Shown: positions 53,861 to 63,803, counted from the stretch's first letter. The stretch: DNA of 64,000 nucleotides from Planctomycetota bacterium (GCA_021413735.1 JAIOPV010000133.1:1-64000); one strand, 5' to 3'. Numbers and translations: made by a program. The notes: generated from the sequence alone by a model not told the origin.

Positions 53861-56800
53861 ATGCGTGAACTGCGCCTCGGCTACCTTCTCACGGCGCTCG
53901 CCCTTGCGGCTTGCTCGCTTCCGAAAAGTGCTGCCGCCGACCCGACGCCTGAGTCGCTCGCACAATTCGAGAAGGAAGTCCGACCACTTCTCATCGAGAA
54001 GTGCCAGAAGTGCCACGGAGCGAAGAAGGAAGAGGCCGGGTTGCGTGTCGATTCGCGAGCGGCGCTCCTCAAGGGTGGTGATAGCGGCCCCGCGATCGTG
54101 CCCGGCAAAATCGACAAGGGCACGCTTCTTCCCGCAGTCAAGCACATCGGCGACGTGAAGATGCCTTCGTCCGGCAAGCTCCCGGATTCCCAGATTGCGG
54201 CACTCACGAAGTGGATTGCGGATGGTGCTGTGTGGCCTGAGGAGAAAGCCACTGGGCGCATCGCCGGAATTAACGAAGCCGATCGTCGGCACTGGTCATT
54301 TCAGCCGGTAACCAATCCCACTCCTCCAGTTGTTCGCGATGCCACCTGGCCACTGACTGACCTCGACAGGTTCGTGCTTGCGAAACTCGAAGCGGCGGGG
54401 GCGAAGCCCGCAGCAAGTGCCGACAAGCGAACTCTGCTGCGCCGCGTCACGTTCGACCTGATTGGGCTTCCACCAACGCCCGACGAGATTCGAGATTTTC
54501 TTGCCGACAACAAACCCGGCGCGTTTGAGCGAGTCGTGGAACGCTTGCTCGCGTCGAAGCACTATGGCGAACGCTGGGGTCGGCACTGGCTCGATGTCGC
54601 ACGCTATGCCGACACCGCTGGCGATGGTGCCGACTACCCCGTTCGCGAAGCATACAAGTACCGCAACTGGGTGGTCGATGCGTTCAACGCCGACATGCCA
54701 TACGATCAGTTCCTTCGCGAACAACTTGCTGGCGACCTCATCGCCCGCAACGGTCCGCCCGAGAAATACGCGGGGCGGGTCACTGCCACCGGGTTCCTCG
54801 CGGTTGGCAAGCGCTACGGCTACGCTCCGAACCCCGACTTCCAGCACCTCGACTTCGCCGACGTGATCGAATCGGCAGGTCGCTCGCTGATGGGCATCTC
54901 GCTTGGCTGCGCCCGGTGTCATGACCACAAGTACGAACCGATCACGATGGCCGACTACTACGGCTTATATGGGATTCTTCAGAGTACGAAGTGGTCGTTC
55001 CCCGGTGGTGAGGAACACAAGCGCCCTGCGAATCTCGTATCGCTCGTAAGTCCTGAAGAGACAGCTCGACGTGACAAGTCCAAGGCCGACGAACTGGCAC
55101 GACTCGACGGCGAGATTTCACGGTTGAAGGCAGAGCGAGCGAGCCTGAGCGGCAAGACCGTTGGTGGCGGTGCCGATCTCGGATTCGAGGCACAGGTACT
55201 TGGTAAAGGACCGGCGAAGCCGTGGTATGCGGAGGGAGCGAACACCATTCTCGCGGATGCCCAAAGCCCGTTTTCGCATCTGCATCCAGCGGGAACACGC
55301 GGCGTGCGTCTGGGCAGTGGAAAGCCCACCGACGGCATTCGATATGTATTCGACAATCCACTTCGCGCGACACCGAACGGAAAGATGCACTTCGCGATCG
55401 ACTTCCGCACGGTGGCCCCGACCGACAAGAAAGGTGCGTATCGCTTCTACATCGGTCGCGGTGTCATCGCGTCGCTCGCCGTGGAGTGCAGCATCACTGC
55501 GAGCGAGTTCGCCATTCGCAGCGGCGCAAAGTGGGAAACAGTCCGCAAGCTCGAACCCGGCACTTGGTACACGCTTCAACTGGCGATAGACCCCGGCAAG
55601 AAGACCTACTCCGGCATCGTCGGCAAGGTTGGCGATCTCACCACGTTCGCGGACAAAGGTGTTGGGCCAACGTGGGATGGCGTGATCGACACGTTCATCT
55701 GCGATGCCACGGGACACGTTGCCGGGCCAGGTCCCGAACGTGATCTCGATAACATCGCCCTGCAGGTCGCGGCGCTGCCCGAGCCCGGCAGCAAACCTGC
55801 CGTGGTCGAGGCACCACCTTCCGACCTCAAGGAACGGCTCGCGAAACTCGATGTCGCACTCGCGGAGGTGACCAAGAGCCGTGCCGCAGCAGCAGCAACG
55901 GAACCATATCCGCTCGCCTATGGAGTCAGCGAAGGCAAGCCCACGAATGCACGCGTCCAACTTCGTGGTGAACCTGAGCGACCGGGGCCAGAAGTGCCCC
56001 GCCGGTTCCTCGAAATCCTCGGCAAAGATCCCCTGCCCGCTGGCAGCACGAGCGGACGGCTCGAACTTGCGGAGTGGATCACGCGACCATCGAATCCGCT
56101 CACGGCTCGCGTGTTCGTCAATCGTGTCTGGCAAGGACACTTCGGCCGTGGGATCGTGGCCACAACGAGCGACTTCGGCCTCCGTGGAGAACTGCCGAGC
56201 CATCCCGAACTGCTCGATTACCTTGCATCGCGGTTCGTAAAGTCAGGATGGTCGGTGAAGGAATTGCACCGGCTCATTGTGCGGTCGCGTGTGTACCAAC
56301 TCGCCAGTACGGGCGATGCGGCGAGTCTCAAAGTCGATCCCACAAATGCACTGCTCGGGCGATTCACACGCCGACCACTCGATGCTGAGTCGATCCGCGA
56401 CTCCATGCTTTCCGTCAGCGAACGGCTCAACCGAACCATGCCTGCCGGCCACCCTTTTCCGGAAGTGAACACGTGGGGTTTCACGATTCACGCACCCTTC
56501 CATGCGGTCTACGATTCGGACCACCGCAGCATCTACCTGATGGTTCAACGCAACCGTCGGCATCCATTCCTCGCGCTGTTCGACGCGGCAGATCCGAATC
56601 TAAGTGTCGGTGAACGGCTACCGACCACAACGCCAACGCAAGCGCTCTACCTGATGAACTCGCCGTTCGTTCACACGCAGGCAGAAGCGTTCGCCAAGCG
56701 ATTGCTTGCCACACCCGGGACCGATGCCGCTCGCATCAAATTGGCGTTCGAGACAGCGCACGGTATCGCTGCGGATGACGCCACCGTGAACGCGACACTC

Positions 56801-56929
56801 GCGTTCCTGAAGTCGTACCAGACTAAGGCGGCTGAGCGTGGCGTGAAGCCCGATCAACAGGCACTTGCTGCCTGGTCAGCATTTGCCAGAGTGATGCTGA
56901 CATCGAATGCGTTCCTTTTCGTGGACTAA
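53861..56929 (+). CDS. Secreted PSCyt1/DUF1549/DUF1553 cytochrome with LamG-like insert
   Basis: This 1022-residue protein has a signal peptide (MRELRLGYLLTALALAACSL; the LAAC could also be a lipobox). The N-terminal cytochrome (PSCyt1, about 30-125) has a heme motif KCQKCHGAKK. DUF1549 (about 150-365) includes RRVTFDLIGLPPTPDEI, WGRHWLDVARYADT and a second motif CARCHDHKYEP near 352. A coiled segment leads to a laminin-G/concanavalin-like insert (about 440-640, MHFAIDFRTVAPTDKKGAYRF, TYSGIVGKVGDL), then DUF1553 (about 720-1010; ARVFVNRVWQGHFGRGI, TTTPTQALYLMNSPFV). It stands 18 bases before its DUF1501 partner. Confidence 0.92.
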   Translation: MRELRLGYLLTALALAACSLPKSAAADPTPESLAQFEKEVRPLLIEKCQKCHGAKKEEAGLRVDSRAALLKGGDSGPAIVPGKIDKGTLLPAVKHIGDVKMPSSGKLPDSQIAALTKWIADGAVWPEEKATGRIAGINEADRRHWSFQPVTNPTPPVVRDATWPLTDLDRFVLAKLEAAGAKPAASADKRTLLRRVTFDLIGLPPTPDEIRDFLADNKPGAFERVVERLLASKHYGERWGRHWLDVARYADTAGDGADYPVREAYKYRNWVVDAFNADMPYDQFLREQLAGDLIARNGPPEKYAGRVTATGFLAVGKRYGYAPNPDFQHLDFADVIESAGRSLMGISLGCARCHDHKYEPITMADYYGLYGILQSTKWSFPGGEEHKRPANLVSLVSPEETARRDKSKADELARLDGEISRLKAERASLSGKTVGGGADLGFEAQVLGKGPAKPWYAEGANTILADAQSPFSHLHPAGTRGVRLGSGKPTDGIRYVFDNPLRATPNGKMHFAIDFRTVAPTDKKGAYRFYIGRGVIASLAVECSITASEFAIRSGAKWETVRKLEPGTWYTLQLAIDPGKKTYSGIVGKVGDLTTFADKGVGPTWDGVIDTFICDATGHVAGPGPERDLDNIALQVAALPEPGSKPAVVEAPPSDLKERLAKLDVALAEVTKSRAAAAATEPYPLAYGVSEGKPTNARVQLRGEPERPGPEVPRRFLEILGKDPLPAGSTSGRLELAEWITRPSNPLTARVFVNRVWQGHFGRGIVATTSDFGLRGELPSHPELLDYLASRFVKSGWSVKELHRLIVRSRVYQLASTGDAASLKVDPTNALLGRFTRRPLDAESIRDSMLSVSERLNRTMPAGHPFPEVNTWGFTIHAPFHAVYDSDHRSIYLMVQRNRRHPFLALFDAADPNLSVGERLPTTTPTQALYLMNSPFVHTQAEAFAKRLLATPGTDAARIKLAFETAHGIAADDATVNATLAFLKSYQTKAAERGVKPDQQALAAWSAFARVMLTSNAFLFVD

Positions 56930-56947
56930 ACGCCGAGGGAGCAAACC

Positions 56948-58357
56948 ATGATTTCGAGTACCGCATTCGGCACATCTCGCCGTGAGTTCCTTCGCCGAGC
57001 CTCCGGCGGCTTCGGTGCCACTGCCCTTGCCGGCATGCTCGCGGAACTACACGCCGCCGAGACGACTACCGATCCGCTCGCCGCAAAGCCGGGGCACTTT
57101 CCCGCCAAGGCTGATCGCGTCATTTTCATCTTCTCCACCGGCGGCGTGTCGCACATCGACACGTTCGACAACAAACCGAAGCTCACCGCCGATCACGGTA
57201 AGTCAATCACCGCGTCGCGGTGGCTGAACAAACCTGGCAAGTTCGAGCGATTCCTCATCAAGTCGAAGTGGGCGTTCAAGCCCTACGGCAAAAGCGGTTT
57301 GATGGTCAGCGATCTCTTTCCGAACCTCGGCGGCGTCATCGACGAGGTGTGTCTGCTGAACGCGATGCACTGCGAGAGCGACGGCCACGACAAGGCCACA
57401 CTCGCGGCTCACGCGGGAAGTCCGCAGTTCGCACGCCCCAGCGTCGGCTCGTGGGTCAGCTACGGACTCGGCACCGTTAACAAGAATCTCCCGTCGTTCA
57501 TGGTGCTGGCGCCGTTCGCACCGTATGCCGGCGCTCAGACCTGGGGCAGCGACTTCTTGCCGGGGTGTCATCAGGGGACGCACGTCATCCCTGGGAAAGA
57601 TCCGCTGCCGAATGTGCAACCGCGTGTTCCAGGCCCCGAATTGCAGCAGATGGAACTGGAACTACTCGGAAAGCTGAACCAGAAGCACCGCGACGAACGC
57701 CCTGCGGATAAGGCGTTGGATGCACGAATCCGCTCATTCGAGACAGCGTTCGGCATGCAACGCGAAGCGCCCGAAGCGTTCGACCTCACCAAAGAAACTG
57801 ACGAAACGCTCAAGCTCTATGGCGTCGATCGCGGGGCGACGTCCGGCTTCGGCTGGCAGTGTCTCGTCGCTCGCCGGTTGGCCGAACGCGGCGTACGGTT
57901 CCTCGAACTGATCGACGTCGGTTCCAGTAATAACTGGGATTCGCACGGCAACATGGCCGACCACGAACGACTTGCGAAAGCCATCGATAAGCCAATCGCC
58001 GGACTGCTCGCCGACCTGAAGCGACGCGGAATGCTCGAACGCACGCTCGTGGTGTGGACGACGGAATTCGGTCGCACGCCGTTTAACGCTCAGGCCGGGC
58101 ACGCGGGCCGTGAACACCACAACCTGTGCTTCACGTCATGGATGGCGGGCGGCGGCGTGAAGGGCGGCATCGCTCACGGGACGTCGGACGAGTACGGTAT
58201 TCTCGCAGCCGAGGGTAAGGTTCACACGCACGACTTGCACGCGACGATGCTCCATCTCCTTGGCATCGACCACGAGAAACTGACCTACCGTTACGCGGGT
58301 CGCGACTACCGACTCACCGACGTGGCAGGCGAAGTTGTGAAGCCAATCCTCTCCTGA
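56948..58357 (+). CDS. DUF1501 secreted protein, Tat-type signal
   Basis: The 469-residue product begins MISSTAFGTSRREFLRRASGG (twin-arginine signal) and then DPLAAKPGHFPAKADRVIFIFSTGGVSHIDTFDNKP, the DUF1501 opening. Later features are MHCESDGHDKATLAAHAGSPQFARPSVGSWVSYGLG, WDSHGNMADHERLAKAIDKPIAGLL and TEFGRTPFNAQAGHAGREHHNLCF. It is the partner of the cytochrome just upstream, and about as long as the other DUF1501 protein at 44.1 kb, which it closely resembles in layout. Confidence 0.92.
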   Translation: MISSTAFGTSRREFLRRASGGFGATALAGMLAELHAAETTTDPLAAKPGHFPAKADRVIFIFSTGGVSHIDTFDNKPKLTADHGKSITASRWLNKPGKFERFLIKSKWAFKPYGKSGLMVSDLFPNLGGVIDEVCLLNAMHCESDGHDKATLAAHAGSPQFARPSVGSWVSYGLGTVNKNLPSFMVLAPFAPYAGAQTWGSDFLPGCHQGTHVIPGKDPLPNVQPRVPGPELQQMELELLGKLNQKHRDERPADKALDARIRSFETAFGMQREAPEAFDLTKETDETLKLYGVDRGATSGFGWQCLVARRLAERGVRFLELIDVGSSNNWDSHGNMADHERLAKAIDKPIAGLLADLKRRGMLERTLVVWTTEFGRTPFNAQAGHAGREHHNLCFTSWMAGGGVKGGIAHGTSDEYGILAAEGKVHTHDLHATMLHLLGIDHEKLTYRYAGRDYRLTDVAGEVVKPILS

Positions 58358-58380
58358 GCGATTGCGATTGGCTGAACTGT

Positions 58381-59256
58381 TTAACGCCGTGCAACCACAC
58401 GGCGGAGCTTCTCGGGAAGTGGTGATTCCAGCTCGATTCGCTTTCGTGTGACGGGATGATCGAACGCCAGTCGCCACGCGTGTAATGCCAATCTTCCTGC
58501 CGGATCGGTCTTGGCTCGATACATCGCATCCCCTGCAACCGGGCAACCCAGACCGGCCATGTGAACACGAATCTGATGCTTGCGACCCGTCTCCAGGGTC
58601 ACTTCCACGAGCGAACAACCACGACCGAGCGATGCCACCTTGTAGCGAGTGATCGCAAGCTTCCCATCACGACTCGCACGGTTGCTCGCCCGCACCCGAA
58701 GGTCTTGCCCTTCGGTCAGGTAGTCCTCGACGACCCCTTCGGGCGGTTTGGGCACGCCCTCCACCACCGCGAGATATGTTTTCGTCACCGCGTCCCAGTT
58801 CGTTTGCAAGGTCTGCTGGACTTCCTCGCTGCGTGCGAACAGCAACAGCCCTGAAGTCTCGCGATCGAGTCGGTGAACTACGAACGGCCGACCCATGTTT
58901 CTGGCAGCGAGTTGGGCGCTCAGCCGAGCGAATGCGGTGTCGAGCTTCTCAGTGTCGGTGGCGACCGTGAGCAATCCAGGAGGCTTGTCGATCACGATGA
59001 GCGAATCGTCCTCGAAGACAATCGTGAAGCCAGCACGTTCTGGGCTTGGTGCTACGGGAACTTCGCGGGCCACGCTGACGCGATCACTCAGTTGTACGGG
59101 ATGATCGTGTCGCGTTGTGGACTGACCATTGACCAGGACGCGGCCTGAACCAAGCAGTTGCTTCACACGAGTGCGGTTCATCGGGGCGAGCGTCACCAGC
59201 AAGAATTGGAGCAAGCCTGTGGGAGATTGCGGTGCGGGAAGTTCGCGAGCGGACAT
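58381..59256 (-). CDS. RluA-family pseudouridine synthase
   Basis: This 291-residue enzyme converts uridine to pseudouridine in RNA. An S4-like N-terminal domain (about 12-65, LLQFLLVTLAPMNRTRVKQLLGSGRVLVNGQ) binds RNA. The catalytic domain has DSLIVIDKPPGLLTV, then HRLDRETSGLLLFAR with catalytic Asp 131, KTYLAVVEG and LETGRKHQIRVHMAGLGCPVAGDAMY. Its overall layout resembles RluD/RluC, but the target site in rRNA or tRNA cannot be told from sequence reading. It converges on the DUF1501 gene with a 23-base gap. Confidence 0.93.
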   Translation of the reverse strand: MSARELPAPQSPTGLLQFLLVTLAPMNRTRVKQLLGSGRVLVNGQSTTRHDHPVQLSDRVSVAREVPVAPSPERAGFTIVFEDDSLIVIDKPPGLLTVATDTEKLDTAFARLSAQLAARNMGRPFVVHRLDRETSGLLLFARSEEVQQTLQTNWDAVTKTYLAVVEGVPKPPEGVVEDYLTEGQDLRVRASNRASRDGKLAITRYKVASLGRGCSLVEVTLETGRKHQIRVHMAGLGCPVAGDAMYRAKTDPAGRLALHAWRLAFDHPVTRKRIELESPLPEKLRRVVARR

Positions 59257-59289
59257 GGTGGTCTGGCGGGTGCTGAGGTCTGGTCGAGT

Positions 59290-59958
59290 TCAGTCTAACT
59301 TGTGGAGTTCCCTGACGCGCTGGCAAACGCCTTCGTACTTGCCGTAATACTTCTGGAGATACACAAGCATATCTATCAAAGTAAAGTCACGATCACGAAT
59401 TGGACTCAGATGCAGTGCGACACAAGCCCAACCGTTCGGCGTCCGGAAGTATCGCCGCTCCGAGAAAAGCGTACTCGCCTTCCCATCCCCCTTCTTCACC
59501 TCAACTTCCCGAATCTTGTTTTGGCCTTGCGCAGCAAGATCCCGAGCACCATCGCTGTATGTGATACTGATGAACACATTTCCGGATGGGTCTTGACCCT
59601 TGTCGATCTGACCATTGTCGATTTGACGTCCATCAAGTAAGCCGCTCTGCATTTGCCACCCTTTTGGGATCGTCGCGAACCACACCTCGTTCCCTTTCAG
59701 TTCGAGCTGCGCGAAGTCCGGATCAGGCGTCGTTCCAGGTGTGGCAGCAAACTCGCGCAACGTCTTGTTCAGAACGTGCTCATCCGTGTCGTACAGTCTT
59801 GGACCCCGCTGTGCAGCAGACAGCAATTCCTGGGAAGGCGCTGCCTTCTCTTGGGTCGAGACGCGTTCAACTTCAACCGTCGGCACCTGACGTGTTGGAA
59901 CACAACCCGAGAGGGTGGTCCCGATCAGGAGAAGGGCGAGAAGCGACCTCGTTCGCAT
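59290..59958 (-). CDS. Lipoprotein of unknown function
   Basis: The 222-residue product begins MRTRSLLALLLIGTTLSGC, a lipoprotein signal with Cys 19 as the expected lipid-modified residue. The mature part has a Pro/Gln-rich stretch to about residue 50 and then a compact domain (VWFATIPKGWQMQSG, GNVFISITYSDGARDLA, FSERRYFRTPNGWACVALHLSPIRDRDFTLIDMLVYLQKYYG). I do not recognise the family; the closing part looks like a fold with alternating strands and helices. It stands alone, 33 bases from the RluA-family start on the same strand. Confidence 0.8.
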   Translation of the reverse strand: MRTRSLLALLLIGTTLSGCVPTRQVPTVEVERVSTQEKAAPSQELLSAAQRGPRLYDTDEHVLNKTLREFAATPGTTPDPDFAQLELKGNEVWFATIPKGWQMQSGLLDGRQIDNGQIDKGQDPSGNVFISITYSDGARDLAAQGQNKIREVEVKKGDGKASTLFSERRYFRTPNGWACVALHLSPIRDRDFTLIDMLVYLQKYYGKYEGVCQRVRELHKLD

Positions 59959-60015
59959 CGGCGATGTGTACCGATAACCTCGGCAGAGCGAAAGAGCAAC
60001 CGCACTAAGTTATCC

Positions 60016-61518
60016 TCATCCCGGATCAATCAGACCCGCCGCGCTCAACAAGTCCCGACCACGCACAAGCCCGAAGGCTTTCTCCAGGTCGTCGCGGAAC
60101 AAGTAATCGGCCTCGCGATGCGGACACGCATTCCGCACCAATTGGTGAGCCGCTTCCACACCACGACCCGGACGCATCGGCAACCGATAGTCGAGCGCCT
60201 GAGTTGCTGTAAGCATCTCGATCGCCAGGACAGTCTCCACGTTCTCGAACACGCGGAGCAGTTTCACCGCCGAAATACTCCCCATGCTGACGTGATCCTC
60301 TTGCCCAAGGCTCGTCGGGATCGAGTCAACGCTCGCCGGATGGCACAGCACTTTGTTCTCACTGACAAGTGCCGCTGCTGTGTACTGCGGAATCATGAAG
60401 CCTGAGTTCAGACCGGTTTCGCGCATGAGCAGTTTCGGCAAACCGTCGTGCCCTTCGAGCAGCAGGTAAATTCGACGCTCTGAAATGCTGGCGAGTTCCG
60501 CGAGGGCGATTGCCGCGAAGTCCAGCACGAACGCCAGCGGTTGTCCGTGGAAGTTCCCACCGCTGACGATGTCGCCTTCCTCAAACACGAGCGGGTTGTC
60601 GGTCACACCGTTCATCTCGATTTCGAGGACCGAAGATGCGTAACCGAGGGCATCGCGGCTCGCTCCGTGTACCTGTGGCACACATCGCAGGCAGTACGGG
60701 TCTTGCACCTTTCCGCAGTTCCGGTGTGATTCCAGAATCTCACTCGCTTCGAGCAACTTCCGCACATTCGTGGCGACAACGCCGTGGCCGGGATGTGGCC
60801 GCACTGCGTGAATGCGAGCATCGAACGGCTTGATGCTGCCCTGCAACGCTTCGAGCGACATGGCGGCACTCAGGTCGAAGAGATCGAGTAGCCGAACGCA
60901 TTTCTCCAGAATGAACGCACCGTAACCGCTCATGAGCTGCGTGCCGTTGATGAGCGCCAGGCCGTCCTTCGCGCCAAGTTCGAGCGGCGACAGATTGTGT
61001 TTGCGCAGCACCTCAGCAGCGGGAACTGCTCCCGTTCGTGCATCGTTCCAGAACTCGCCGTATCCGATGAGCGGCAGGCACAGATGCGCGAGCGGTGCAA
61101 GATCGCCGCTGGCTCCGACGCTTCCACGGCTCGGCACCACCGCCACAAGATTGTGTTCGTCGAAGTCGAGTAGTCTGCGGAACGTCGGCAGCGACACGCC
61201 GGAATAGCCAAGCCCAAGGCCGTGAATCTTCAAGCGAAGCATGACGCGAGTGATTTCGGCCGGCACCGGTTCGCCGACGCCAACCGCGTGACTCAGCAGC
61301 AGATTCCGCTGAAGCTGATGCAGTTGATCGTCGGGCACGCGCTTGTTCGCGAGAGCGCCAAAGCCAGTGTTGATACCGTAGTGAGCGTGACCGTCAGCGG
61401 TCGCGGCGATCACGCGAGCACGGCTCGCTTCCACGGCGGAGGTATCCGAGCGGAAGTAGGCAGCGCTCGCGGCGAGGTCGGCATGGAGATTGCGGATTGT
61501 GATGCGAGGCGGCGGCAT
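60016..61518 (-). CDS. hutH: Histidine ammonia-lyase
   Basis: This 500-residue enzyme releases ammonia from histidine to give urocanate. ATG 61518 gives MPPPRITIRNL; upstream codons in frame are poor. Key features are Tyr 47 in YGINTGFG, the Ala-Ser-Gly tripeptide 136-138 in GSVGASGDLAPL that cyclises to the MIO cofactor, NGTQLMSGYGAF, VQDPYCLRCVPQVHG, NFHGQPLAFVLD and QEDHVSMGSISA. No other hut gene (hutU, hutI, hutG) is in the window. Because aromatic ammonia-lyases and aminomutases share the fold, a different substrate is possible, but QDPYCLRC and HGASRD look like HutH. Confidence 0.93.
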   Translation of the reverse strand: MPPPRITIRNLHADLAASAAYFRSDTSAVEASRARVIAATADGHAHYGINTGFGALANKRVPDDQLHQLQRNLLLSHAVGVGEPVPAEITRVMLRLKIHGLGLGYSGVSLPTFRRLLDFDEHNLVAVVPSRGSVGASGDLAPLAHLCLPLIGYGEFWNDARTGAVPAAEVLRKHNLSPLELGAKDGLALINGTQLMSGYGAFILEKCVRLLDLFDLSAAMSLEALQGSIKPFDARIHAVRPHPGHGVVATNVRKLLEASEILESHRNCGKVQDPYCLRCVPQVHGASRDALGYASSVLEIEMNGVTDNPLVFEEGDIVSGGNFHGQPLAFVLDFAAIALAELASISERRIYLLLEGHDGLPKLLMRETGLNSGFMIPQYTAAALVSENKVLCHPASVDSIPTSLGQEDHVSMGSISAVKLLRVFENVETVLAIEMLTATQALDYRLPMRPGRGVEAAHQLVRNACPHREADYLFRDDLEKAFGLVRGRDLLSAAGLIDPG

Positions 61519-61579
61519 TGCGGTTACCCCCTGAAGCAGTCGCCCCAGCGGGGCAACCAACAGCTACACTGGTTGTATC
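61519..61579. promoter_or_regulatory. Divergent promoter region of hutH and the TIGR01777 gene
   Basis: Only 61 bases separate the two starts. They hold a hairpin CCCC-AGC-GGGG (61543-61553) and a dyad CAACCA-N10-TGGTTG (61554-61575) that ends 4 bases before the plus-strand ATG. The dyad could be an operator for joint control. Confidence 0.4.
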
Positions 61580-62980
61580 ATGACAAACGCCACGTTCACC
61601 CTGCGTTCGCCGATGCCCGTGTCGGCCGACGAACTCTATGCCTGGCACAGCAGGCCACTCGCCTTCCAGCGGTTGCAACCACCGTGGGAACCGATCGAGT
61701 TGAAGGCCGCACACGGCTCGTTCGGCACCGAACCTTACCGCTGCGATTTCCGCACTCCATTTCTCGGGCCGTTCAAGACGACGTGGAGCGCGGAAACCTA
61801 CGATTTTCAGCCCGGCAAGCAGTTCCAGGATCGGCAACTGAAGGGACCATTCGCGTTCTGGAACCACACGCACCGGTTCATCGCAGACACCGAGAACACC
61901 TCGTTCCTTGAAGACCACATCGCGTACCGCGTTCCGCTTGGGGGTATCGGCAACGTGTTCGGTGGTGGGATGGTTCGCCAACGCCTCGCGGCAGTCTTCG
62001 CCTACCGACACGCACTGACGGCGAGCGATCTTCGCAGGCATAACCTTTATCGCGATCGCCCGAGGCTCACCATTGCCGTGACGGGTTCGCGTGGTCTGGT
62101 GGGGTCGGAGTTGGTGCCGTTCCTGACGACGGGCGGGCATCGCGTTGTGCGTCTTGTGACAGGCAAAGGCGGACCTCCGTTTGACGACGGTACACGTTGG
62201 GTGAACTGGAACCCGGCTGCGCCGCTTGATCCGAAGGTGCTGGAAGGCGTCGATGCGGTCATTCACCTCGCAGGGGATAACGTTGCCTCCGGTCGGTGGA
62301 ACGAGGAGAAGAAACGCAAGATCACGGAGAGCCGTACTGTACCGACTCGCGTTGTCGCGGATGCAATCGCGGCGATGCCCGAGGGTTCGCGACCGAAGGC
62401 GTTCGTGTGTGCGTCGGCGGTCGGCTTCTACGGCAATCGGGGCGACGAGATTCTGACCGAGGATTCACCCGCAGGCACCGGCTTCTTCCCGGCTGTGTGC
62501 AAGGCATGGGAATCTGCGTCTGATCCGGCCCGCAACGCCGGCGTTCGCACAACCAACCTGCGGATCGGCGTGGTTCTGACTCCGAGAGGTGGAGCGCTGG
62601 GGAAGCAACTCCCGGCGTTCAAGGCGGGCGTCGGGGCGGTCCTCGGGTCGGGCAAGCAGTGGATACCGTGGATCACCATTGGCGATCTCGTCGGAGTGAT
62701 TCACCATTGCCTCATGAACGAGACGATCAGCGGCCCTGTGAATTCGTGTGCCCCTGAACCCGTTACGAACCATGAGTTCACGAAGTCGCTTGGGCGGGTG
62801 CTGCGGAGGCCAGCGTTTTTCTGGTTGCCGCGGTTTATGCTGCGTGTGATGTTTGGAGGGATTACGGACGACGCTTTACTCACCAGTCTGCGAACCGTGC
62901 CAAAAAAACTACTCGACACGGGGTTCACCTTCGACCACAGTGAATTGATCTCCGCGTTGAAGTCCCTATTGGGTCGCTAA
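61580..62980 (+). CDS. SRPBCC-TIGR01777 (SDR-like epimerase) fusion protein
   Basis: The 466-residue protein joins two domains. Residues about 1-150 resemble the SRPBCC ligand-binding fold (PWEPIELKAAHGSF, FWNHTHRFIADTENTSFLEDHIAYRVPLG). From about 163 a Rossmann domain starts with IAVTGSRGLVGSELVPFL (NADP-binding Gly motif), then DAVIHLAGDNVASGRW, CASAVGFYGNRGDE (Tyr of the SDR active site), LRIGVVLTPRGGALGK and a DUF1731-like C-terminus (VLRRPAFFWLPRFMLRVMFG). It is the TIGR01777 family, related to the cell-division-associated YfcH/SulA-like group; the reaction is unknown. It is divergent from hutH and followed by a secreted peptidase-like gene 20 bases later. Confidence 0.92.
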   Translation: MTNATFTLRSPMPVSADELYAWHSRPLAFQRLQPPWEPIELKAAHGSFGTEPYRCDFRTPFLGPFKTTWSAETYDFQPGKQFQDRQLKGPFAFWNHTHRFIADTENTSFLEDHIAYRVPLGGIGNVFGGGMVRQRLAAVFAYRHALTASDLRRHNLYRDRPRLTIAVTGSRGLVGSELVPFLTTGGHRVVRLVTGKGGPPFDDGTRWVNWNPAAPLDPKVLEGVDAVIHLAGDNVASGRWNEEKKRKITESRTVPTRVVADAIAAMPEGSRPKAFVCASAVGFYGNRGDEILTEDSPAGTGFFPAVCKAWESASDPARNAGVRTTNLRIGVVLTPRGGALGKQLPAFKAGVGAVLGSGKQWIPWITIGDLVGVIHHCLMNETISGPVNSCAPEPVTNHEFTKSLGRVLRRPAFFWLPRFMLRVMFGGITDDALLTSLRTVPKKLLDTGFTFDHSELISALKSLLGR

Positions 62981-63000
62981 CAAACAATCGAACCAATCCC

Positions 63001-63786
63001 ATGTTTCGCTTCCTCACGCCGGTTCTGTTTGTCGCGTTGGCGTGCGAGAGCGCTGTTGCGCAGTCGAAGTCAACAGCACCCGACCTTGCCACACTCGGCC
63101 GGAAGTACAAACTCGACATCGTGACGCGAGCGCCAATCTTCCCCGTGAAGACGCGACATGGTGCAATCGACGGAGCCGAGGCGGACCGCAAGGAAGCCGA
63201 TTCCTACGCCGCGATCTTTGCGTTCGAGTGGTCGCTCTATCCAAGCGAACTCGTGAAGAAGACCGGCCTCAGAGGAGTGGTGTTCTGCAAGGATCTGTCG
63301 TTCGCGGGGCAGAAGCGAACCGCCGTACCGGATTTCGAGCACGAGACGCTCTACCTCGATGTCACACGCGGCCGACACGACGAACTGTACGTTCGGAAGG
63401 TGATCCATCACGAGTTCTTTCACCTCGTCGATCTGAAGGACGACGGCCATCTTTACGAAGACGAGCGTTGGGTGAGGCTGAACCCGCCTGGGTTCAAGTA
63501 CGGTCCGGGCGGAGCAAAACTTCAGGACGATCCAACCGTGACGACAACCGGCAAAGACGATCCCGGCTTCTTGAATCGCTACGCCGCAGCGGGCGTCGAA
63601 GAGGACAAAGCGGAACTGTTCGCTCACATGATGGTGGAACCGAAGATGATCGCGGTGCGAGTGGAGAAGGACAAGTACATCCGCGCAAAGGTCGAGCGGA
63701 TGAAGGAGTTGCTGACTGCGTTCTCGTCGAAAGCAGACAAAGACTTCTGGGCCGCCGTCGATGAAGTGAAGCGGCCGGAGAAGTAG
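63001..63786 (+). CDS. Secreted putative zinc metallopeptidase
   Basis: The 261-residue product has a signal peptide (MFRFLTPVLFVALACESAVAQ). It contains a HExxH zinc motif, HHEFFH (136-141), in VRKVIHHEFFHLVDLKDDG, and a glutamate-containing helix about 60 residues later (GVEEDKAELFAHMM, about 199-212) that could give the third zinc ligand. This spacing matches gluzincin-type peptidases of the putative zinc-binding metallopeptidase class. ATG 63001 follows the previous stop by 20 bases on the same strand. Substrate unknown. Confidence 0.82.
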   Translation: MFRFLTPVLFVALACESAVAQSKSTAPDLATLGRKYKLDIVTRAPIFPVKTRHGAIDGAEADRKEADSYAAIFAFEWSLYPSELVKKTGLRGVVFCKDLSFAGQKRTAVPDFEHETLYLDVTRGRHDELYVRKVIHHEFFHLVDLKDDGHLYEDERWVRLNPPGFKYGPGGAKLQDDPTVTTTGKDDPGFLNRYAAAGVEEDKAELFAHMMVEPKMIAVRVEKDKYIRAKVERMKELLTAFSSKADKDFWAAVDEVKRPEK

Positions 63787-63803
63787 CCGCTTGCGGCGAA
63801 TTC

